Shown here in pieces: positions 8,795 through 17,736 of a DNA stretch of 64,000 bases. The DNA lies in NCBI GenBank assembly GCA_943370355.1, contig CALRQP020000016.1, forward strand, positions 14,161 through 78,160. The letters are read 5' to 3'. The stretch's first letter is position 1, and each line of letters opens with the position of its first letter. Under the pieces are notes generated by a model. It had not been told where the DNA came from, did no database searches, and was given only the letters and a program-made list of their open reading frames with translations. The position numbers and the translations under genes were made by a program. This DNA is from JADCGM01 sp943370355. GTDB taxonomy: Bacteria > Pseudomonadota > Alphaproteobacteria > Sphingomonadales > Sphingomonadaceae.

Positions 8795-10210
8795 ATGCGG
8801 AATCTACGCTGGAGCGTGGCTCTGGCCGTCCTTGTGGCGGCTGGCGCGGCGCGTTCGGCGACCGTCAGCAGCATGGTGGTGTCCACGTCCGGCGACGATG
8901 TCGTGGTACGCGTGAGCCTGTCCGGCCCGCTGGACGCACCGACCTCCTTCGCAATAGACAGCCCGCCACGACTGGTCATCGACCTGCCTGACAGCAAGAC
9001 CGACTATCGCGCGGTCGCCGGCGATGGCGCGGTCCGGATGCTGCGTTCGGCGCAGTTCAACGCGACCACCGCGCGCATCGTCGTCGACCTCAATGAGCCG
9101 ATGCGGATCACCGCTGCGACGAGCGAAGCCTCGGTGTTGACCTTTACGCTGCGCAAGATCGACGCGGCGGCCTTCAAGGGCGAGGCCGCGAAGAAGCGCG
9201 CGAAGCTGCCGGGGCTCACGTCGGCTGCGGTTGCTCCAATTGCGGCCAAAGTGCCGCCCGCCAAGCCGACATCGCTGGCCAACTTCACCCTGCCCGAGAA
9301 CAAGCCGGCCGATCCGAAGCCCGCCGACATCAAGCCGGCCGACATCAAGCCAGCCGAGCCTAAAGCGGTGGAGGCGAAGCCGATTGCGGCAGCGCCACCG
9401 CCGCCATCGAAGCCCGAAATCGCCCTCGCGCCGCCGCAGGTGCGCAGCCAGGATGCGTCCGGCGCGGCAGGCGCGGACAGTCCCGCGATCCGCGCAATCG
9501 CCAACCGCATCCGCAGCAGCTATCGCCCGCTCGTCGTCATCGATCCGGGCCATGGCGGCCATGACGCAGGTGCGATCAGCGTGCTCGACGGCCAGCAGGA
9601 AAAGGACGCCGTCCTCGCGATCGGCCTGAAGCTGCGCAAGGAACTGGAAGGTGCCGGCTACCGCGTCGTGATGACTCGCAGCGACGATCGCTTCATCCCG
9701 CTGCCCGACCGGGTGCGCATCGCCAAGGCCGCGAAGGGCGCGCTGTTCATTTCGATCCATGCCGACAGCGCGCCGGGCACCGAAGCCAAGGGTGCGACGG
9801 TCTATACGCTGTCCGAAGTCGCATCGGACCGTGAGGCCGCGCGGCTTGCCGCCAAGGAAAACAAGGCCGGCTTACTGCAGGGCGTGAACCTGTCCGACGC
9901 GAGTCCCGATGTAGCAAGCATCCTGCTCGACCTCGCCCAGCGCGAAACGATGAACGTGTCGGCCGAATTTGCAACGACGCTGCAACGCGAACTCCGCGAT
10001 GAGATACCGTTCAAGACCGAAGGCCACCGCTTCGCCGGATTTGTCGTGCTCAAGGCCGCCGACGTGCCGTCGGTGCTGTTCGAGACGGGCTATCTGTCGA
10101 GCATGGACGATTCGAAGCGGCTGTTCTCCGAGAGCGGCCAGAAGGTGCTGGCGCGCGGCATCCGGCAGGCGGTCGACGCGCATTTCGAACGGCGGCTGGC
10201 GTCCCGCTGA
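8795..10210 (+). CDS. amiC: N-acetylmuramoyl-L-alanine amidase (AmiC type: AMIN + Amidase_3)
   Basis: A 471-residue periplasmic peptidoglycan amidase. A signal peptide (about 1-22) is followed by an AMIN domain (23-135, targeting to septum or peptidoglycan). A Pro/Lys/Ala linker with KPAD-like repeats follows, then the zinc Amidase_3 domain from about residue 246: VVIDPGHGGHDAG (first His), QQEKD (Glu) and ISIHAD (second His). It cleaves the bond between MurNAc and the stem peptide during daughter-cell separation. The ATG at 8795 has GAGGGGG upstream; earlier in-frame starts would spoil the signal peptide. The PBP1A gene follows after 21 bp. Confidence 0.94.
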   Translation: MRNLRWSVALAVLVAAGAARSATVSSMVVSTSGDDVVVRVSLSGPLDAPTSFAIDSPPRLVIDLPDSKTDYRAVAGDGAVRMLRSAQFNATTARIVVDLNEPMRITAATSEASVLTFTLRKIDAAAFKGEAAKKRAKLPGLTSAAVAPIAAKVPPAKPTSLANFTLPENKPADPKPADIKPADIKPAEPKAVEAKPIAAAPPPPSKPEIALAPPQVRSQDASGAAGADSPAIRAIANRIRSSYRPLVVIDPGHGGHDAGAISVLDGQQEKDAVLAIGLKLRKELEGAGYRVVMTRSDDRFIPLPDRVRIAKAAKGALFISIHADSAPGTEAKGATVYTLSEVASDREAARLAAKENKAGLLQGVNLSDASPDVASILLDLAQRETMNVSAEFATTLQRELRDEIPFKTEGHRFAGFVVLKAADVPSVLFETGYLSSMDDSKRLFSESGQKVLARGIRQAVDAHFERRLASR

Positions 10211-10231
10211 CGCCCTGCTATATCCGCCGCC

Positions 10232-12709
10232 ATGCGTGAGGATGGCGAAGTGCGGCTGCAGCGGAGGTTCGACCTTCGCACGTCCATCGAGACATTGCCG
10301 CGCTGGGCGCAGCGTACCGGGGCGGTGCTGCTCATCCTCATCGCTGCGGGGCTGGTCTTCGGACTGATCGGCTATGCGCTGTTGAGCCGGGGTCTCCCCG
10401 ATGCGCAGCAACTCGCCAATTACGAACCGCCGCTGCCGACGCAGATTCGTGCTATCGACGGTTCGCCGATCAAGAGTTTCGCACGCGAGCGCCGGGTGTT
10501 CGTACCTTACGCGGAAATCCCGCCGATGCTCGTGCAGGCGGTGATCTCGGCCGAGGACAAGACCTTCTTCACGCATGGCGGGCTAGACTATGCCGGCATC
10601 CTGCATGCGATCTGGACCAATATCCTGTCGGACAAGCGCCCGGTCGGTGCCTCGACGATCACGCAGCAGGTCGCCAAGAATCTGCTGCTCAACAGTGAGG
10701 TCAGCTATCTTCGCAAGGCGCGCGAGGCGATCCTCGCCCGGCGTATCGAGAATACCTTCACCAAGCAGCAGATCCTCGAACTCTATCTCAACCAGATTTT
10801 CCTCGGCCGGAACGCATATGGCGTCGAGGCTGCTGCGCAGGCCTATTTCGGCAAGTCGGTCGGACAGCTGACGCTGCCAGAGGCGGCCTATCTGGCGATC
10901 CTGCCCAAGGCACCGTCCAATTATAATCCCGTTAAACATCGCGCCCACGCGCTGGCCCGGCGCGACTATGTGCTGAACCAGCTGGCCGCGAACGGCTATA
11001 TCACGCCGGAGGAGCGCGATGCCGCGCGCGCGACACCGCTCGTCGCGATCCGCGCGATCGACCGCAAGGTCGATCATATGGGCGACTATTTCTTCGAAGA
11101 TGTGCGCCGCCTGCTCATCGCGAAATTCGGCGAGGACGCGAAGGCGGGGCCGAACAGCGTCTATGCCGGCGGTCTCTGGGTGCGCTCGACGATCGATCCG
11201 GTCATGCAGCGCGCTGCCGAACGGGCGCTGCGCGACGGGCTGGTCAGCTACGACCGGGGCCGGGGCTGGCGCGGGGTCAAGGACCGCATCGCGCTCGGGG
11301 ACGGTTGGGAGGACCGGCTGAAGCAGCTGAATCTGCCGCTCGGCTATCCCGAATGGCGTGCCGCCGTTGTCATGGCCAACAATCAGGGCGAGATGCGCAT
11401 CGGCTTCACCGACGGAAGTATGGGCCAGATGGGCCGTGAGGGCGCCGCCTTCCTGCGCGCGGGCGCACCGGGGGCTGAGGCGTGGCGCTACCTCAAACCC
11501 GGCGATGTCGTGCCCGTGCAGCGCATCTCGGGCGACCGGTACGCGATCCGGCAGATCCCCGGCATCTCCGGCGGCATGATCGTGCAGGACCCGCACACCG
11601 GCCGGGTACTCGCGATGGTCGGCGGCTTCGATGCGCGCCGCAGCCAGTTCAACCGCGCTACGCAGGCGCTGCGTCAGCCGGGGTCGGCATTCAAACCCTT
11701 CGTCTATGCAACGGCGCTCGACAATGGCTACACGCCCGCGTCGATTGTCGTCGACGCGCCTTATTGCGTGTTCCAGACCAAATTGCTCGGCACCAAATGC
11801 TTCAAGAATTTCACGGGCGGCTATGCCGGGCCGCAGACGATGCGCTGGGGTGTCGAGCAGTCGCGCAACCTGATGACGGTGCGCACCGCCTATAATGTCG
11901 GTATCGAAAAGGTCGTGAAGACGGCGCGCGAGATGGGCGTCGGCGACTATCCGGCGGTACTGGCGATCTCGCTGGGGGCAGGGGACACCACCGTCGAGCG
12001 GCTGACCAATGCCTATTCGATGCTCGCAAACGGCGGCAAGCGCATCGAGCCGGTGCTCATCGACCTTGTGCAGGATCGTCGCGGCAAGACCATCTACCGC
12101 GCCGATCCGCGCCCCTGCGAGGGCTGCAACGCTGATGACTGGCAGGGCGAGGCGATGCCGCGTCCCGCCGACATGCGCAAACAGGCGATGGATGCCGCGA
12201 CCGCCTATCAGATGGTGCACATCATGGAAGGCGTGGTGCTGCGCGGCACTGCCGAAATCCTGCGCGACCTGAACCGGCCGCTGTTCGGCAAGACCGGCAC
12301 GACCAACGGGCCGACCAATGTCTGGTTCGTCGGTGGCACGCCCGATCTCGTCGCCGGCATCTATCTCGGTTACGACCAGCCAAGTCCGTTGGGCGGCTGG
12401 GCGCAGGGCGGCCGCATCGCCGCCCCCGTGTTCAAGCAGTTTGCGCTGGCGACGCTGAAGGACGCGCCGAAGCTGCCGTTCCGCATCCCGCCCGGCATCC
12501 GCATGGTCCGCATCGACCGGCGCAGCGGCCGTCCGGTGTTCGGCACCTTCCCGACCGACCCTTATGAATATAAGCCTGCGGTGATCTGGGAGGCGTTCAA
12601 GCCCGCCAGCGAACCGCGCCGCAGCGCCAAGGCGGATACCGGCTTCGAAACCAAGGGCCGGGTCCGGAACGACAGCGACTTCTTGCGCAACAACGGCGGA
12701 ATTTACTAA
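10232..12709 (+). CDS. mrcA: Penicillin-binding protein 1A (bifunctional transglycosylase/transpeptidase)
   Basis: An 825-residue class A PBP. A short cytoplasmic tail and one membrane helix (about 30-52) precede the GT51 transglycosylase domain, with catalytic Glu in SAEDKTFFTHGG and the motif GASTITQQVAKN. The transpeptidase domain follows: SxxK in PGSAFKPF (about 483) and KTGTTNGPTN (about 687). An OB-like insert lies between them, typical of PBP1A. It polymerises and crosslinks peptidoglycan on the periplasmic face of the inner membrane. It lies between the amidase and prfB, an arrangement I recall as common in alphaproteobacteria. Confidence 0.97.
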   Translation: MREDGEVRLQRRFDLRTSIETLPRWAQRTGAVLLILIAAGLVFGLIGYALLSRGLPDAQQLANYEPPLPTQIRAIDGSPIKSFARERRVFVPYAEIPPMLVQAVISAEDKTFFTHGGLDYAGILHAIWTNILSDKRPVGASTITQQVAKNLLLNSEVSYLRKAREAILARRIENTFTKQQILELYLNQIFLGRNAYGVEAAAQAYFGKSVGQLTLPEAAYLAILPKAPSNYNPVKHRAHALARRDYVLNQLAANGYITPEERDAARATPLVAIRAIDRKVDHMGDYFFEDVRRLLIAKFGEDAKAGPNSVYAGGLWVRSTIDPVMQRAAERALRDGLVSYDRGRGWRGVKDRIALGDGWEDRLKQLNLPLGYPEWRAAVVMANNQGEMRIGFTDGSMGQMGREGAAFLRAGAPGAEAWRYLKPGDVVPVQRISGDRYAIRQIPGISGGMIVQDPHTGRVLAMVGGFDARRSQFNRATQALRQPGSAFKPFVYATALDNGYTPASIVVDAPYCVFQTKLLGTKCFKNFTGGYAGPQTMRWGVEQSRNLMTVRTAYNVGIEKVVKTAREMGVGDYPAVLAISLGAGDTTVERLTNAYSMLANGGKRIEPVLIDLVQDRRGKTIYRADPRPCEGCNADDWQGEAMPRPADMRKQAMDAATAYQMVHIMEGVVLRGTAEILRDLNRPLFGKTGTTNGPTNVWFVGGTPDLVAGIYLGYDQPSPLGGWAQGGRIAAPVFKQFALATLKDAPKLPFRIPPGIRMVRIDRRSGRPVFGTFPTDPYEYKPAVIWEAFKPASEPRRSAKADTGFETKGRVRNDSDFLRNNGGIY

Positions 12710-12738
12710 GTCCGCGCCCCAACCGAAGGAATTGCCCG

Positions 12739-13867
12739 ATGCGCCCCGACGCGCAGAACCATATCATCCGCATCCAGCAGGCGCTCGACCTGCTGAGGAG
12801 GTTTCTTTGACTGGGATCGCGCCCTCCGCCGTCTCGACCAGCTGAACGCGCGCGTCGAAGACCCGACGCTGTGGAACGATCCCAAGGCCGCGCAAGAGGT
12901 GATGCGCGAACGCCGCCGCCTCGATGAGGCGATTTCGGCGACAAAGAAAATCGAAGCCGAGCTTGAGGACAATGTCGGCCTCATCGAAATCGCCGAGGTC
13001 GAAGGCGACAGTGCCATGGTCGACGATGTCGTGGCATCGCTCGCCGAGCTCGCCGCGCGCGCCGATACCGACAAAGTCAAGGCGCTGCTCGCCGGCGAGG
13101 CCGACGCGAACGACACCTATGTCGAGATCAATTCAGGCGCCGGCGGCACCGAGAGCCAGGACTGGGCGCAGATGCTGCAGCGCATGTATGCGCGCTGGGC
13201 CGAGCGGCGCGGTTTCAAGGTCGAGATGATCGACTATCACGCCGGCGAACAGGCCGGCATCAAGTCGGCGACGATGCTGTTCAAGGGCGAGAATGCCTTC
13301 GGCTGGGCGAAGACCGAAAGCGGCGTCCACCGCCTCGTCCGTATCAGCCCCTATGACAGCGCCGCGCGCCGCCACACGAGCTTCGCCAGCGTTTGGGTCT
13401 ATCCCGTCATCGACGAGTCGATCGACATCGTCGTCGAGGACAAGGATATCCGGATCGACACCTACCGCGCCAGCGGTGCGGGCGGCCAGCACATCAACAC
13501 CACCGACAGTGCCGTGCGCATCACGCATATCCCGACGGGGATCGTTGTCGCCTGCCAGAACCAGCGCAGCCAGCACAAGAACCGCGCCGAGGCGATGAGC
13601 CAGCTGAAGGCGCGTCTCTACGAACGCGAGCTGTCGGAACGCGAAGCCGTTGCCAATGCCGAAAACGCGACGAAGAGCGACATCGGCTGGGGCCACCAGA
13701 TCCGCAGCTATGTGCTGCAACCCTATCAGCTGGTGAAGGACCTGCGCACCGGCGTGACCTCAACCGCGCCCAGCGACGTGCTCGACGGCGCCCTCGACCC
13801 CTTCATGGCCGCTGCGCTAAGCCAGCGCGTGACGGGCGAGAAGGTCGATGTGGAGGATGTGGACTGA
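12739..13867 (+). CDS. prfB: Peptide chain release factor 2, expressed by programmed +1 frameshift
   Basis: Coding is 12739-12807 joined to 12809-13867 (375 residues). The first frame starts at ATG 12739 and stops after 23 codons at TGA 12808-12810. Reading continues +1 with GAC, giving RRFL/DWDRAL, the counterpart of the E. coli RGYL/DYD junction. The rest is a full RF2: GGQ in GAGGQHINTTDSAVR, and the stop-codon-reading tripeptide region RISPYDSAARRHTSF, where E. coli has SPF. RF2 releases peptides at UGA and UAA; its own UGA-dependent frameshift is the classic autoregulation of this gene. A single-frame search would start the gene at 12899 and lose about 50 residues. Confidence 0.95.
12796..12811 (+). 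promoter_or_regulatory. prfB programmed +1 frameshift site
   Basis: The bases are AGG AGG TTT CTT TGA C. AGGAGG is a perfect internal Shine-Dalgarno stimulator, CTT is the slippery codon, TGA the poorly terminated stop, and C the base that weakens termination. The E. coli site is AGG GGG TAT CTT TGA C, with the same spacing. When RF2 is scarce, peptidyl-tRNA-Leu on CTT slips to TTT and translation continues in +1. Confidence 0.94.
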
Positions 13868-13883
13868 CCGATCGGGCTGAGAC

Positions 13884-15152
13884 CTACTCGGCTTTGTCTT
13901 CCACTCTTCGCAAATACACGTCCTGCTGGTTGAACGGCAGCGTCACGCCATGTTCGCGGAACAGGTCCCAAATGCGCAGCAGGATTTCGCCCTTCACCTT
14001 CGCCACGCCATTCTCGGGATCGTCGATCCAGACGCGCAGGTCGTGCTCGATCGCGTTGTTCGAGAATTTGGTGATCCAGGCGACGGGTTCGGGTTCAGCG
14101 AGCACGCGCGGATGGGCCGTTGCGGCTTCGATCATCAGGCGCTGAGCGAGGCGGACATCGCAGCCGTGCGAGACGCCGAGTTCGATGTGCAGCCGTACAT
14201 CCTTCGACGAATAGGACCAGTTTTCGACCGACTCTGTGACGAGCTTTTCGTTCGGGATCAGATGTTCTTTGCCGTCGCGCGTCAGCAGCGACACGTAACG
14301 CACGCCGATCTTGTTGACCCAGCCGAAGGTGTCGCCGACCGCGATGACGTCGCCGGGTTTGATCGAGCGATCCATGAGCAGGATCAGCCCCGACAGCAGA
14401 TTGCCGAAGGTCTTCTGGAAGCCGAAGCCGGCCGCGAGTCCGAAGGCCCCCGAGAACACCGCCAGCGCGGTAAGGTCGATGCCGAGCAGCTGGATGCCGA
14501 TGCCGCACGCTGCGAGCAGCAGTACGATTTGCGCGAGTTTCTGGAACAGCACGCGTTGCGCAAGGTCGAGCGCGCCGATGCTCGCAATCCAGCGGCTGAG
14601 GCCACGGGCCACGAGGCGGGTCCCGGCAAACAGCGCCGTCACCACGATGAGCGCATTCAGCACGTCGAGCAGGGTGATCCGGTGCCGCCCGAACGGCACC
14701 GAAGCCGCGTCGAGACCGTCGATGAGCTGCGCGAAGCCGCCGAGCTGCGCGGTCAGCAGCCCGAAGAACAGCAGAAACGCCAGCGCGGTCGCGGTCAGTT
14801 GCGCGACACCCAGCCCGCGCAGGATTTCATAGGCGATGAGTCCGAGTGCCAAGGACAGTGCGGCGGCGAGCAGTAGCAGGCCATCGCCTGTCGCAGCCTG
14901 CACGCCAATCCCGCCCCACAGCACCAGTGCTGCCGATCCGGAGCGCAGCATCGGGCAGATCCGCCCGCCAAAGCCACCCAGGACCCCGGCGGGGAAGGCG
15001 GCCTCGACGCGGCGGCCGATCGTCCGCGCGACGCCCCAGCCGACCAGCCAGGCAAATCCCGCCAGCATCAGCGCGGGCGCGAGCGCCGACATGTCGGGCG
15101 CGAGCATCATTCCGCCCATCGCGGTCAGCATGCGCTCGAAATCGGAGAGCAT
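13884..15152 (-). CDS. MscS-family mechanosensitive ion channel
   Basis: A 422-residue membrane protein with several N-terminal helices and a conserved MscS core near 260-360 (FGLAAGFGFQKTFGNLLSGLILLMD, then PGDVIAVGDTFGWVNKIGVRYVSLLTRDG, here described in pieces). The first piece matches the glycine/alanine-rich pore-lining TM3 and the second the beta domain of MscS. Likely function: pressure-gated release of solutes on osmotic downshock at the inner membrane. Its ATG overlaps the metC stop by one base (TGATG), so it is coupled to metC. It converges on prfB with 16 bp between the stops. Confidence 0.9.
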   Translation of the reverse strand: MLSDFERMLTAMGGMMLAPDMSALAPALMLAGFAWLVGWGVARTIGRRVEAAFPAGVLGGFGGRICPMLRSGSAALVLWGGIGVQAATGDGLLLLAAALSLALGLIAYEILRGLGVAQLTATALAFLLFFGLLTAQLGGFAQLIDGLDAASVPFGRHRITLLDVLNALIVVTALFAGTRLVARGLSRWIASIGALDLAQRVLFQKLAQIVLLLAACGIGIQLLGIDLTALAVFSGAFGLAAGFGFQKTFGNLLSGLILLMDRSIKPGDVIAVGDTFGWVNKIGVRYVSLLTRDGKEHLIPNEKLVTESVENWSYSSKDVRLHIELGVSHGCDVRLAQRLMIEAATAHPRVLAEPEPVAWITKFSNNAIEHDLRVWIDDPENGVAKVKGEILLRIWDLFREHGVTLPFNQQDVYLRRVEDKAE

Positions 15153-16330
15153 CAGGCGAGTCTGGCGAGACCGGCGTCGAGGTCGGCGATCAGATCGTCG
15201 GGGTCCTCGAGGCCGATGTGCAGGCGGATGAGCTGGCCGGGCGCGGTCCAGCGTGTCGCGGTGCGGATATTGTGCGGCTCGACCGGCAGGATCAGGCTCT
15301 CGAAGCCGCCGAACGAAAAGCCCATGCCGAAATGCGCGAGGCCATCGACGAACGGGGCCATCGCCGGGCGGTCGCCGGACTTAAGGGTAAAGGCAAACAG
15401 GCTCGAGCTGCCGTTGAAGTCGCGCGCCCAATGCGCATGGCCGGGGCTGCCGGGCAGGGCAGGGTGGAGCACGCGATCGACCTTGGGGTGCGTGGCCAGC
15501 CACTGCGCAACCCTGAGCGCGCTCGCCTCATGCCGCTGCATCCGCGTGTGGAGCGTCCTGAGGCCCCTCAGAGCCAAATAGGCGTCATCCGGGGCTGCGC
15601 ACTGCCCAAAACGGTGAGTCGTGTTCCTGAGGCCCTCCCAGGCGCTTTTTGCGCACGTCACGCTGCCCATCATCACGTCCGAATGGCCGACGACGAATTT
15701 CGACAGCGACTGGATGCTCATGTCGATGCCATGCGCGATTGCCGGGAACAGTAGCGGCGTCGCCCAGGTGTTGTCGAACAGCGTGACGAGCGAATGCGCC
15801 TTGGCCGCTGCGACAAGTGCGGGCACGTCGGGGACTTCGAAAGTCAGCGAGCCGGGAGCCTCGATGAAGATGGCCTTGGTATTCGGGCGGACCAGCGCCG
15901 CGATGCCGTCACCGATCATCGGATCGTAGAAGCTCGTCTCGACCCCGAACCGCTTGAGCACCGTGTTGCAGAAGATGCGCGTCGGCTCATAGACCGAGTC
16001 GATCATCAGCAGGTGATCGCCGCTGCGCAGCACCGAGGTCAGCGCCGTGGCGATGGCCGCGACGCCAGACGGGAAAATCTTGGTGCCCGCCGCGCCGGGT
16101 TCGAGCTCGGTCAGCGCGGCCTCGAGCGACCATTGCGTCGGCGTGCCCCGGCGGCCGTAGTAAAGCCCGTCATTCGGCGCGGCGCTCGCGGCATCGAGAT
16201 CGGCCAGCGTTTCAAACAGGCAGGTGGAGGCGTGATAGACGGGCGTGTTGACGATGCCGTGCGTCCACTCGCGCCGCCGCCCGGCCTGGGCGAGAAGCGT
16301 GGCGGGTTCGCGCGATCCGCCTTTGCTCAC
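15152..16330 (-). CDS. metC: Cystathionine beta-lyase (Cys/Met metabolism PLP enzyme)
   Basis: A 392-residue fold-type I PLP enzyme. Visible landmarks are YGRRGTPTQ (residues binding the neighbouring subunit's PLP), FPSGVAAIAT, VDN-like LFDNTWATP, and the PLP lysine in QSLSKFVVGHSDVMMG. These fit the MetC branch, which splits cystathionine into homocysteine, pyruvate and ammonia in methionine synthesis. The chosen GTG at 16330 overlaps the TGA of sseA (GTGA). The frame extends upstream, but that part lies within sseA. The sseA-metC-mscS order suggests a sulfur-related operon with a channel attached. Confidence 0.92.
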   Translation of the reverse strand: MSKGGSREPATLLAQAGRRREWTHGIVNTPVYHASTCLFETLADLDAASAAPNDGLYYGRRGTPTQWSLEAALTELEPGAAGTKIFPSGVAAIATALTSVLRSGDHLLMIDSVYEPTRIFCNTVLKRFGVETSFYDPMIGDGIAALVRPNTKAIFIEAPGSLTFEVPDVPALVAAAKAHSLVTLFDNTWATPLLFPAIAHGIDMSIQSLSKFVVGHSDVMMGSVTCAKSAWEGLRNTTHRFGQCAAPDDAYLALRGLRTLHTRMQRHEASALRVAQWLATHPKVDRVLHPALPGSPGHAHWARDFNGSSSLFAFTLKSGDRPAMAPFVDGLAHFGMGFSFGGFESLILPVEPHNIRTATRWTAPGQLIRLHIGLEDPDDLIADLDAGLARLA

Positions 16331-17169
16331 ACGGCTCCGGTGACGACCGGCGTGTCGGTCTGCGCGCCCCATTCGGCCCAGCTGCCGTCATAAAGGCCAA
16401 CCTGCTTGTGACCGAGCAGTTCCAGTCCGAATGCCAGCACGGCGGCAGTCACGCCAGAGCCGCAGGTGGTGGTGACCGGCTTGGCGAGGTCGATGCCTGC
16501 GCCTTCGAAGGCCGCCTTCAGCTCGTCGCCGCGCTTCCAGGTGCCGTCGCTGTTGAACAGCTGGTCCTGCGGCAGGTTCTTTGCGCCCGGCATATGGCCG
16601 CCGCGCAGGCCCTCGCGCGGTTCCGGGGTCGCGCCAGTGAAGCGGCCGGCGGGGCGCGCATCGAGCACCTGTTCCGCCTTGGTCTTCAGATTGTCGAGCA
16701 TCTGCGCCATCGTGCGGACGCGGCTCTTGTCGGCCCAGACGGTGAAGTGACGGTGGCGCACGACGGGCTTACCCGATTCGACCGCGCGACTTTCCGACTG
16801 CCATTTGGCAAAGCCGCCGTCGAGCAGCGCGACTTCATGCGCACCGAACAGGTGCAGCATCCACCAGGCGCGCGCCGAGGAGTGCAGCGGGCTGTTGTCG
16901 TAAACGACGATACGGCTGCCATCGCCAAGGCCGAGCGCCTGCATGCGGCTCGCGAACTTCTCCGGGCTGGGCAGCATGTGCGGCAGGCCGGTCGACGTAT
17001 CGACGATCTCGTCCAGATCCATGAACACCGCGCCGGGGATATGCGCGGCCTCGAATTCGCTGCGGGCGCTTTTGCCATCGGTCGGCAGGTAGAGCGTTGC
17101 ATCGATCACGCGCAGGTCGGACTTGCCGAGTTCTCCTGCCAGCCAATCGGTGCTCACCAACGCGTCCAT
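16327..17169 (-). CDS. sseA: 3-mercaptopyruvate sulfurtransferase (two-rhodanese-domain protein)
   Basis: A 280-residue tandem rhodanese protein. Domain 1 (about 1-140) is non-catalytic. Domain 2 carries the active-site loop CGSGVTA in TTCGSGVTAAVLA (Cys near 235), the loop of mercaptopyruvate sulfurtransferases rather than thiosulfate sulfurtransferases. It transfers sulfur from 3-mercaptopyruvate to thiol acceptors or cyanide in the cytosol. A GAGGAGG stands just before the ATG at 17169. It is the first gene of the sseA-metC-mscS unit and is divergent from queF. Confidence 0.93.
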   Translation of the reverse strand: MDALVSTDWLAGELGKSDLRVIDATLYLPTDGKSARSEFEAAHIPGAVFMDLDEIVDTSTGLPHMLPSPEKFASRMQALGLGDGSRIVVYDNSPLHSSARAWWMLHLFGAHEVALLDGGFAKWQSESRAVESGKPVVRHRHFTVWADKSRVRTMAQMLDNLKTKAEQVLDARPAGRFTGATPEPREGLRGGHMPGAKNLPQDQLFNSDGTWKRGDELKAAFEGAGIDLAKPVTTTCGSGVTAAVLAFGLELLGHKQVGLYDGSWAEWGAQTDTPVVTGAV

Positions 17170-17261
17170 GCATCCTCCTCGGGATCGATATTCACGGCCC
17201 GAATAGCGGGGCCGGACGCGTAACGCTAGACGGGTTACATTGGACGCATTAGCTCGGGGCC

Positions 17262-17714
17262 ATGACGGACCGTTTGACCCAGCTCGGCCAGCACGCCGAA
17301 GCCGCTGCCTCGCCCGATGCGGCGCGGCTCGAATATGTTGCGAACCCGCGCCCGGGAAAGCCTTATCTGGTGCGCTTCTCCGCGCCCGAGTTCACCTCGC
17401 TGTGTCCGGTCACCGGGCAGCCGGATTTCGCGCACCTCGTCATTGACTATGCGCCCGATGCGACGATCGTCGAATCCAAGTCGCTGAAGCTGTTCCTGCA
17501 ATCTTTCCGGAACCACGGCGCATTCCACGAGGATTGCACCGTCGGCATTGCCGAACGGCTGTTCGCCGAGATGCAGCCGCACTGGCTCCGCATTGGCGGC
17601 TATTGGTATCCGCGCGGCGGCATCCCCATCGATGTTTTCTGGCAGAGCGGCCCAATCCCCGAAGGCCTGTGGGTGCCGGAGCAGGGCGTGCCGGGGTATC
17701 GCGGCCGCGGTTAG
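17262..17714 (+). CDS. queF: NADPH-dependent 7-cyano-7-deazaguanine reductase
   Basis: A 150-residue unimodular QueF. The thioimide-forming Cys48 and catalytic Asp55 are seen in SLCPVTGQPDFAH, and the NADPH-binding signature is ESKSLKLFLQSFRNHGAFHE. It reduces the nitrile of preQ0 to the amine preQ1 in queuosine tRNA modification. Length fits the short QueF class. queC and queE, which make the substrate, lie 5 kb downstream on the same strand, with the PHA genes and a secreted protein gene between. Confidence 0.95.
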   Translation: MTDRLTQLGQHAEAAASPDAARLEYVANPRPGKPYLVRFSAPEFTSLCPVTGQPDFAHLVIDYAPDATIVESKSLKLFLQSFRNHGAFHEDCTVGIAERLFAEMQPHWLRIGGYWYPRGGIPIDVFWQSGPIPEGLWVPEQGVPGYRGRG

Positions 17715-17736
17715 CGTCTCGATCAGCTGGAGAGGG

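Noticed and set aside
10583..12220. 545-codon open frame on the minus strand of mrcA
   Set aside because: It is an antisense shadow of PBP1A caused by GC-rich codon bias; the plus-strand protein has full domain motifs.
17170..17261. Possible preQ1 riboswitch before queF (small GTAAC/GTTAC hairpin at 17220-17238)
   Set aside because: The stem is only five base pairs and no preQ1 aptamer pseudoknot pattern is visible.
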